Positions 58,431 through 64,000 of a DNA stretch of 64,000 nt are shown one piece after another. The number at the start of each line of letters is the position of its first letter. Positions within the stretch are counted from its first letter, which is position 1. Below the pieces are notes generated by a model. It was not told the origin of the DNA, did no database searches, and saw nothing but the letters and a program-made list of their open reading frames with translations. The position numbers and the translations under genes are program-made. Source of the stretch: Cupriavidus pauculus (GTDB taxonomy: Bacteria; Pseudomonadota; Gammaproteobacteria; Burkholderiales; Burkholderiaceae); NCBI RefSeq assembly GCF_003854935.1, contig NZ_CP033969.1:1488001-1552000 (forward strand). The letters run 5' to 3'.

Positions 58431-59372
58431 TTACAGCTCGTAAGCCTCGTGGTCGCCGGACATCGCCTGCTCCACGAGCTTGCGGTTCAGGGTCGGCGAG
58501 AACAGTTCGATGAAGGTATAGACGAAGCTGCGCAGGTAGGCGCCCTGCTTGACGGCCAGGTGCGTGACATTGGTGCCGAACAGGTGGCCGGCGGGCAGGC
58601 CGCGCAGGTTGCGGTCGCGCTCGGGGTCGAAGGCCAGCCCGGCCACGATGCCGATGCCCAGGCCAATCTCGACGTAGGTCTTGATCACGTCGGCGTCGAT
58701 GGCTTCCAGCACGATGTCGGCTTCCAGGTGACGCAGCGCGAACGCCTTGTCGATCTTGGGCCGGCCGGCGAAGTTCACGTCATAGGTGATCAGCGGGTAG
58801 GTCGCCAGGTCTTCCAGCGTCAGGTGCTTCTTTTCCAGCAGCGGATGGTCAGGTGGCGTAATCACCATATGCTGCCACTGGTAGCCGGGCAGGGACACCA
58901 GCGCCTTGTCGCTGGAGATGCCTTCGGTGGCGATGCCGATGTCGGCCTGGTCGTGCAGGATCATGTCGGCAATCTGCACCGGCGTGCCCTGCTGGATCGA
59001 CAGCCGCACCTTCGGGTAGCGCTTGGTGAACTCGGCAATCACGCGCGGCAGCGCGTAGCGTGCCTGGGTATGGGTCGTGGCAATGGTGAAGTTGCCCTGG
59101 TCCTGCGCAGCGTAGTCCTTGCCCACCCGCTTCAGGCTTTCCACTTCCTGCAGGATCTTCTCGACGGACACCAGGATGCGGCGGCCCGGCTCGGTGAGGC
59201 TGCGGATGCGCTTGCCATGCCGTGTGAAGATATCGACACCCAGCTCTTCCTCAAGCTCGATGATGGCCTTCGACACGCCGGGTTGTGATGTGTAAAGCGC
59301 TTTTGCCGCTTCCGTCAGGTTGAAGTTCTGCCGGACGGCCTCACGCACGAAGCGAAACTGGTGGAGATTCAT
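58431..59372 (-). CDS. cysB: LysR-type regulator of sulfur assimilation, CysB family
   Basis: A 313-residue LysR regulator. The winged helix (about 1-60) reads MNLHQFRFVREAVRQNFNLTEAA and TSQPGVSKAIIELEEELG. The effector domain (90-300) has the CysB-type ATTHTQARYALP and QGTPVQIADMI that bind sulfate or O-acetylserine-type ligands. It is divergent from the sulfur operon that starts with the tauE-like gene, the standard place for its regulator. A Cbl-type paralogue is the alternative. Confidence 0.92.
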   Translation of the reverse strand: MNLHQFRFVREAVRQNFNLTEAAKALYTSQPGVSKAIIELEEELGVDIFTRHGKRIRSLTEPGRRILVSVEKILQEVESLKRVGKDYAAQDQGNFTIATTHTQARYALPRVIAEFTKRYPKVRLSIQQGTPVQIADMILHDQADIGIATEGISSDKALVSLPGYQWQHMVITPPDHPLLEKKHLTLEDLATYPLITYDVNFAGRPKIDKAFALRHLEADIVLEAIDADVIKTYVEIGLGIGIVAGLAFDPERDRNLRGLPAGHLFGTNVTHLAVKQGAYLRSFVYTFIELFSPTLNRKLVEQAMSGDHEAYEL

Positions 59373-59544
59373 ATAACTTCGCTCGTATAAACAAACAACT
59401 TCTTATTAGTTTGAGATATGAGGCGAGTTTATTACGATTCTCGAACTTTGTTAAACGTTCGCCTGCCCGAATTGCGTCCGCGGCCCGCCTGAAGAGGTGG
59501 CGCCGGCACCACCGGCGGCAGGCGCAATCCGATAAGCGTCCCCG
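59373..59544. promoter_or_regulatory. Divergent cysB / sulfur operon control region
   Basis: A 172-bp AT-rich island in GC-rich surroundings, with TATAA-type words (59371-59375, 59386-59391) and TTATTA (59402-59407 and 59429-59434). This is expected for binding by a LysR regulator. I cannot assign individual -35/-10 boxes with confidence. Confidence 0.5.
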
Positions 59545-60318
59545 ATGTCCCTGGCTTTCACCGTTTCCGGTCTGCTGGTAGGTATCCTGGTTGGTCTGAC
59601 CGGGGTAGGTGGCGGCTCGCTCATGACGCCGCTGCTGACGCTGCTGTTCGGCTTCTCCCCGGCCACTGCCGTGGGCACCGACCTGGCCTTCGCCTCCATT
59701 ACCAAGGGTTTCGGCACGATCGCGCACCGCGCGCACGGCCACGTGCAGTGGCAGGTGGTGCGCCGCCTGTGCATCGGCAGCCTGCCGGCCGCGCTGGCCG
59801 CCATCCTGGTGCTCAAGAGTGCCGGCGAGCTGAACGCCCAGTGGCTGCATGCCATCCGCGTGACGATTGGCGTCTCCGTGCTGCTGACCGTGCTGTCGCT
59901 GCTGTTCCGCAAGCAGATGCTGGCGTGGCTGGAACGCAACCCGCGCTACCAGCTGGAAGGCCGCCGCCAGGTGGTGGCCACGATCGTCGTGGGCGCCGTG
60001 ATCGGCGTGCTGGTGACGGTCTCGTCGATTGGCGCCGGTGCCGTGGGCGCCACGCTGATCCTGCTGCTGTACCCCCATATGAAGCCGGCCGAGGTGGCCG
60101 GCACCGATATCGCCTACGCCGTGCCGCTCACGGCCGTGGCCGGGCTGGGCCACGTGTGGCTTGGCACCGTCGACTGGAATCTGCTGCTGGCGCTGCTGGT
60201 GGGATCGATCCCCGGCATCTGGCTGGGCGCCCAACTGTCGCGGGCGCTGCCCGAGCGGCTCGTGCGCGCCGCACTGGCGACCACGCTGACGCTCGTCGCC
60301 ATCAAGCTCGTTTCCTAA
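59545..60318 (+). CDS. TauE/SafE-family sulfite exporter-like permease
   Basis: A 257-residue membrane protein with about seven to eight hydrophobic segments. The duplicated family motif appears as GLTGVGGGSLMTPLL (about 17-31) and VSSIGAGAVGATLILLLYPHM (in the second half), with VGTDLAFAS and GTDIAYAVPL. Being first in a sulfate-reduction operon it may export excess sulfite or import sulfate-type anions. It lies 31 bp before the cysI-type gene. Confidence 0.92.
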   Translation: MSLAFTVSGLLVGILVGLTGVGGGSLMTPLLTLLFGFSPATAVGTDLAFASITKGFGTIAHRAHGHVQWQVVRRLCIGSLPAALAAILVLKSAGELNAQWLHAIRVTIGVSVLLTVLSLLFRKQMLAWLERNPRYQLEGRRQVVATIVVGAVIGVLVTVSSIGAGAVGATLILLLYPHMKPAEVAGTDIAYAVPLTAVAGLGHVWLGTVDWNLLLALLVGSIPGIWLGAQLSRALPERLVRAALATTLTLVAIKLVS

Positions 60319-60349
60319 GCATCCAACGAATACTGAACGGACCCACACC

Positions 60350-62032
60350 ATGTATCAGTACGATCAATACGACCAGCGCATCGTCCAGGAACGTGTCGCG
60401 CAATTCCGCGACCAGGTGCGCCGCCGCCTGTCGGGCGAGCTGACCGAGGAAGAGTTCCTGCCGCTGCGGCTGCAGAACGGCCTGTACATGCAGCGCCACG
60501 CCTACATGCTGCGCGTGGCCATTCCGTACGGCCTGCTGGCGTCGAAGCAGCTCCGCATGCTGGCCCACATCGCCCGCAAGTACGACCGCGGCTATGGCCA
60601 TTTCTCCACGCGCCAGAACATCCAGTACAACTGGATGGAGCTGGAGCAGGTGCCCAACGTGCTGGCGGACCTGGCCAGCGTGGAAATGCACGGCATCCAG
60701 ACCTCGGGCAACTGCGTGCGCAACATCACGACCGACCAGTTCGCGGGCGTGGCCCCGGACGAGTCCGTGGACCCGCGCGTGCTGGCCGAACTGCTGCGCC
60801 AGTGGAGCACGTTCCAGCCGGAATTCGCGTTCCTGCCGCGCAAGTTCAAGATCGCCATCTCGGCCAGCCAGGACGACCGCGCCGTGGTGCAGATGCACGA
60901 CATCGGCATCTACGCGTACAAGAACGCCGATGGCGAGACGCGCCTGCGCATCCTGGCCGGTGGCGGCCTGGGCCGCACGCCGATCCTGGGCACGATCATC
61001 AAGGAAGACCTGCCGTGGCAGCACATGCTGACCTACGTCGAGTCCGCCATCCGCGTCTACAACCGCTACGGCCGCCGCGACAACAAGTACAAGGCCCGCA
61101 TCAAGATCCTGGTGAAGGCCATCGGCGCCGAGAAGTTCGCCGCCGAGGTGGAAGAAGAGTGGCAGTTCAGCAAGGACGGCCCCGGCACGCTGACGCAGGC
61201 CGAGTTCGACCGCGTGGCCCAGTACTTCCAGCCGCCCGCCTATGAAAAGCTGCCGGACACCGACGCGTCGTTCGAGAAGCACCTGCTGGAGAACAAGGCG
61301 TTCGCCCGCTGGGTCAGCCGCAACGTGCGCGCGCACCGCGTGACGGGCTACGCGTCGGTGACGCTGTCGACCAAGCCGGGCCCCGTGTCGCCCCCGGGCG
61401 ATGCCACCGCCGAGCAGATGGAAGCGGTGGCCGACCTGGCCGACCGCTACGGCTACGGCGAGCTGCGCGTGGCGCACGAGCAGAACCTGGTGCTGCCCGA
61501 CGTGAAGAAGAAGGACCTGTTCGCGCTGTGGGAAGCGGCCCGCAAGGCCGGCCTGGCCACGGCCAACATCGGCCTGCTGACCGACATCATCGCCTGCCCG
61601 GGCGGCGACTTCTGCTCGCTGGCCAACGCCAAGTCGATCCCGATCGCGCTGGCCATCCAGGAACGGTTTGACGACCTGGACTACGTGCATGACCTGGGCG
61701 AGGTGTCGCTGAACATCTCGGGCTGCATCAACGCCTGCGGCCACCACCACGTCGGCAACATCGGCGTGCTCGGCGTCGACAAGGACGGCTCCGAGTGGTA
61801 CCAGGTAACGCTGGGCGGCGCCCAGGGCAACCAGTCGGCGATCGGCAAGGTGATTGGCCCGTCGTTCAGCGCCGAGGAAATGCCCGAGGTGGTGACCCGC
61901 ATCATCGACACGTTCGTGGCCAACCGTGCCGGCGACGAGCGCTTCATCGAGACGTTCGCCCGCATCGGCATCGCCCCGTTCAAGGAGCGCGTGTACGCCG
62001 ACAAGCAGCGCGAAGAGCGCGCCGAAGCCTGA
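60350..62032 (+). CDS. cysI: Assimilatory sulfite reductase hemoprotein (nitrite/sulfite reductase family)
   Basis: A 560-residue siroheme and [4Fe-4S] enzyme reducing sulfite to sulfide. Two ferredoxin-like repeats are seen, and the cluster cysteines occur in CPGGDFCSLANAKS and SGCINACGHHHVG, with siroheme-binding basic residues in RGYGHFSTRQNIQYNW and TSGNCVRNIT. The neighbours cysH and cysD make sulfite, not nitrite, the likely substrate. No flavoprotein cysJ is adjacent, so electrons probably come from ferredoxin or another reductase. 12 bp before the DUF934 gene. Confidence 0.95.
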   Translation: MYQYDQYDQRIVQERVAQFRDQVRRRLSGELTEEEFLPLRLQNGLYMQRHAYMLRVAIPYGLLASKQLRMLAHIARKYDRGYGHFSTRQNIQYNWMELEQVPNVLADLASVEMHGIQTSGNCVRNITTDQFAGVAPDESVDPRVLAELLRQWSTFQPEFAFLPRKFKIAISASQDDRAVVQMHDIGIYAYKNADGETRLRILAGGGLGRTPILGTIIKEDLPWQHMLTYVESAIRVYNRYGRRDNKYKARIKILVKAIGAEKFAAEVEEEWQFSKDGPGTLTQAEFDRVAQYFQPPAYEKLPDTDASFEKHLLENKAFARWVSRNVRAHRVTGYASVTLSTKPGPVSPPGDATAEQMEAVADLADRYGYGELRVAHEQNLVLPDVKKKDLFALWEAARKAGLATANIGLLTDIIACPGGDFCSLANAKSIPIALAIQERFDDLDYVHDLGEVSLNISGCINACGHHHVGNIGVLGVDKDGSEWYQVTLGGAQGNQSAIGKVIGPSFSAEEMPEVVTRIIDTFVANRAGDERFIETFARIGIAPFKERVYADKQREERAEA

Positions 62033-62044
62033 AAGAGACCGAAC

Positions 62045-62623
62045 ATGGCAAAGATCATTCAACTGCAACGCGACGACGCAGGCCAATTCCGTCCCGTCAT
62101 CGTCGAAGACCACTGGACCGTGCTGCGCGCCACCGACGAGCAGCCGCTGGACGCCGCGCGCATTGCCGCCGTGGCACAGGGCGCCGACGCCGTGCTGTTC
62201 CCGCTGTCCGTGTGGAAGGACAACCAGGCGCTGCTGGCCGGCCGCGACAAGGCTGTCACCGGCGTGTGGCTGGCCCCCGAGGACGAACCCGCCGATGCGC
62301 AGCCGCTGTTCGACCAGGTGTCGGTCGTCGCGGTCGACTTCCCGGTGTTCCGCGATGGCCGCGGCTTCTCGTCGGCCTACCTGCTGCGCACCCGCTACGG
62401 CTGGACCGGCCAGCTCCGCGCCATCGGCGACGTGCTGCGCGATCAGCTCAACTTCATGAAGCGCTGCGGCTTTGACACGTTCGCCGTGCGCGCCGACAAG
62501 AACATCGACGACGCGATCAAGGGCTTCACCGAGTTCACGGTGGCGTACCAGGCGTCGGTGGACGAGCCGCTGCCGCTGTTCCGCCGCGCCCGCGCCGACG
62601 TGACCGCGCAAGGTTCGGCATGA
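62045..62623 (+). CDS. DUF934 family protein of the sulfur operon
   Basis: A 192-residue cytoplasmic protein of the DUF934 family, beginning MAKIIQLQRDDAGQFRPVIVE... and containing VDFPVFRDGRGFSSAYLLR (about 97-115) and FMKRCGFDTFAVR. The family is almost always placed between the sulfite reductase and cysH genes of betaproteobacteria, which suggests a role in the reductase complex, but no activity is established. It overlaps cysH by four bases. Confidence 0.93.
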   Translation: MAKIIQLQRDDAGQFRPVIVEDHWTVLRATDEQPLDAARIAAVAQGADAVLFPLSVWKDNQALLAGRDKAVTGVWLAPEDEPADAQPLFDQVSVVAVDFPVFRDGRGFSSAYLLRTRYGWTGQLRAIGDVLRDQLNFMKRCGFDTFAVRADKNIDDAIKGFTEFTVAYQASVDEPLPLFRRARADVTAQGSA

Positions 62624-63426
62624 GCACCATTTCCGAGATCCCCGTGGTCGACGGGGCCGCGCCCCAGGTGTCGTCGCTGCGCCCCCCAGCGCTGTGGACG
62701 ATGCCGCTGTACATGGGCTCGGTCGAGGCGCTGGAAGCCAAGGAACGCGCGCTGGCCGAGCGGCTGGCGGGCATCGCCGGGCGTTTCTTCCGCGCGCGCT
62801 TTGCCACGAGCCTGGCCGCCGAGGACATGGTGCTGACCGACGCGATCCTGCGCGGCACCGACGCCGTGCGCGCCGGCATCCGCGTGTTCACGCTGAACAC
62901 GGGCCGCCTGCACGCCGAGACGCTGGCGGTGCTGGACGCCGTGCAGACCCGCTACGGCTACACGGTCGAGCAGTTCACGCCGGACCAGGAAGCGGTGGAC
63001 AACTACGTCCGCAAGCACGGCCTGAACGCGGTCTACGACAGCGTGGACCTGCGCAAGACCTGCTGCGGCATCCGCAAGGTGGAGCCGCTGAACCGCGCGC
63101 TGTCGCACGCCGACGCGTGGATGACTGGCCAGCGCCGCGAGCAGGCCGTGACGCGCGCCGAGCTGCCGTTCGAGGAACTGGACGAGGCGCGCGGCATCCC
63201 CAAGTTCAACCCGCTGGCCGACTGGACCGAGGCCGAGGTCTGGGCCTACCTGACGCGCCACGACGTGCCGGTCAACGCGCTGCACGCCAAGGGCTACCCG
63301 AGCATCGGCTGCGAGCCGTGCACGCGGGCCGTGAAGGCGGGCGAGGATGTGCGGGCGGGGCGCTGGTGGTGGGAGTCGAAGGACTCGAAAGAGTGCGGGC
63401 TCCACGAGCAGAACATCAAGCATTGA
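62620..63426 (+). CDS. cysH: Adenylylsulfate (APS/PAPS) reductase
   Basis: A 268-residue thioredoxin-dependent reductase making sulfite. The P-loop region FATSLAAEDMVLTDAIL and TLNTGRLHAETL bind the nucleotide. Two cysteine pairs, CC in RKTCCGIRKVEPL and CxxC in GCEPCTRAV, would bind a [4Fe-4S] cluster, so it should be the APS-type enzyme. The C-terminal KECGLH holds the catalytic cysteine. No cysC-like kinase is in view. Confidence 0.95.
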   Translation: MSTISEIPVVDGAAPQVSSLRPPALWTMPLYMGSVEALEAKERALAERLAGIAGRFFRARFATSLAAEDMVLTDAILRGTDAVRAGIRVFTLNTGRLHAETLAVLDAVQTRYGYTVEQFTPDQEAVDNYVRKHGLNAVYDSVDLRKTCCGIRKVEPLNRALSHADAWMTGQRREQAVTRAELPFEELDEARGIPKFNPLADWTEAEVWAYLTRHDVPVNALHAKGYPSIGCEPCTRAVKAGEDVRAGRWWWESKDSKECGLHEQNIKH

Positions 63427-63452
63427 ACGAATTACCAGAGGCCGATAACGAC

Positions 63453-64000
63453 ATGGGCATCATGAACGACATCGCAGACGCAGGCGTGGCCGCCAACGTG
63501 GAACACCTGCTGCAGGTCCAGAACGACCACCTCGACCGGCTGGAAGCCGAGTCGATCTACATCATCCGCGAGGTGGTGGCCGAGTGCCGCAACCCGGCGC
63601 TGCTGTTCTCGGGCGGCAAGGACTCGATCGTCATGCTGCACCTGGCGCTGAAGGCGTTCCGCCTGGGCGACCGCAAGGTGGAGCTGCCGTTCCCGCTGGT
63701 CCACATCGACACCGGCCACAACTACCCCGAGGTCATCGCCTTCCGCGACCAGCGCGTGGCGGAACTGGGCGCGCGGCTGGTGGTGGGCCATGTCGAGGAC
63801 TCCATCAAGCGCGGCACCGTGCGGCTGCGCAAGGAAACCGATTCGCGCAACGCCGCGCAGGCCGTGACGCTGCTGGAAACCATCGAGGCGCACAAGTTCG
63901 ACGCGCTGATGGGCGGTGCCCGCCGCGACGAGGAAAAGGCGCGCGCCAAGGAGCGGATCTTCTCGTTCCGCGACGAGTTCGGCCAGTGGGACCCGAAGGC
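63453..64000 (+). CDS. cysD: Sulfate adenylyltransferase subunit 2, cut by the right edge
   Basis: About 182 N-terminal residues of the ATP sulfurylase small subunit (normally about 300). NDHLDRLEAESIYIIREVVAE is followed by the PP-loop LLFSGGKDSIVMLHLALKAF and by FPLVHIDTGHNYPEVIAFRD. It activates sulfate to APS together with CysN, which should lie beyond the edge. AGAGG (63437-63441) supports the ATG at 63453; ATG 63462 is a second option. It follows cysH by 26 bp. Confidence 0.95.
   Translation, partial: MGIMNDIADAGVAANVEHLLQVQNDHLDRLEAESIYIIREVVAECRNPALLFSGGKDSIVMLHLALKAFRLGDRKVELPFPLVHIDTGHNYPEVIAFRDQRVAELGARLVVGHVEDSIKRGTVRLRKETDSRNAAQAVTLLETIEAHKFDALMGGARRDEEKARAKERIFSFRDEFGQWDPK

Overview
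The window is about 64 kb of a high-GC betaproteobacterial chromosome, most like Cupriavidus or Ralstonia. This rests on protein content and gene order (icd-cspA-clpS-clpA, ribF-ileS-lspA, livJ-livHMGF, a full hut operon, an APS-reductase type cys cluster), the strong G/C third-position bias and Burkholderiales-style TAnAAT -10 boxes. I see no phage, transposase, integrase, rRNA or CRISPR array; almost all of it is core metabolism on both strands.

Layout. 1-5.4 kb: start of rluE (cut by the left edge), icd, a cold-shock gene and clpS-clpA. 5.5-7.4 kb: an orphan Bug-type solute receptor translationally coupled to a VOC protein. 7.4-15.1 kb (minus strand): ribF, ileS, lspA, coaBC, an LLM flavin monooxygenase and dut. 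15.4-17.9 kb: a membrane hybrid histidine kinase facing a NarL-type regulator. 18.1-23.1 kb: purN-rsmB-mechanosensitive channel, then a fatty acid desaturase with a TTG start. 23.2-27.6 kb: NAD synthesis (nadA-nadC convergent with nadB), then rpmB-rpmG. 27.9-35.1 kb: fkpB-ispH, then livJ and livHMGF for branched-chain amino acid uptake.

35.3-38.8 kb: an argD-type aminotransferase behind a striking control region, an iron-sulfur flavin reductase, and a very arginine-rich NAD-binding protein whose start codon is 10 bp from that of the reductase. 39.1-50.1 kb: a complete histidine utilisation operon (ABC transporter, hutC, hutH, hutU, hutD, hutI, hutF, hutG) using the five-step HutF/HutG route, with three HutC-like operators. 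50.1-53.6 kb: aspartate 4-decarboxylase and the aspartate:alanine antiporter AspT, with a decayed second AspT tail just upstream. 53.8-59.4 kb: an M48 lipoprotein peptidase, tRNA-Leu(CAA), an HNH protein, an alpha/beta hydrolase, a beta-hydroxyacid dehydrogenase, a methyltransferase and cysB. 59.5-64 kb: divergent sulfur assimilation operon (tauE-like exporter, cysI-type reductase, DUF934, cysH, cysD cut by the right edge).

The most interesting unexplained signal is upstream of argD on the minus strand. It has a TTGACA-N17-TATATT promoter with a 12-bp perfect palindrome in its spacer, a 21-codon apparently leaderless ORF with five Arg codons, and an intrinsic terminator before argD: the architecture of an arginine-responsive attenuator. 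Several other genes here (clpS, purN, the 37794 gene) also have a -10 box exactly 7 nt before the ATG, suggesting leaderless mRNAs.
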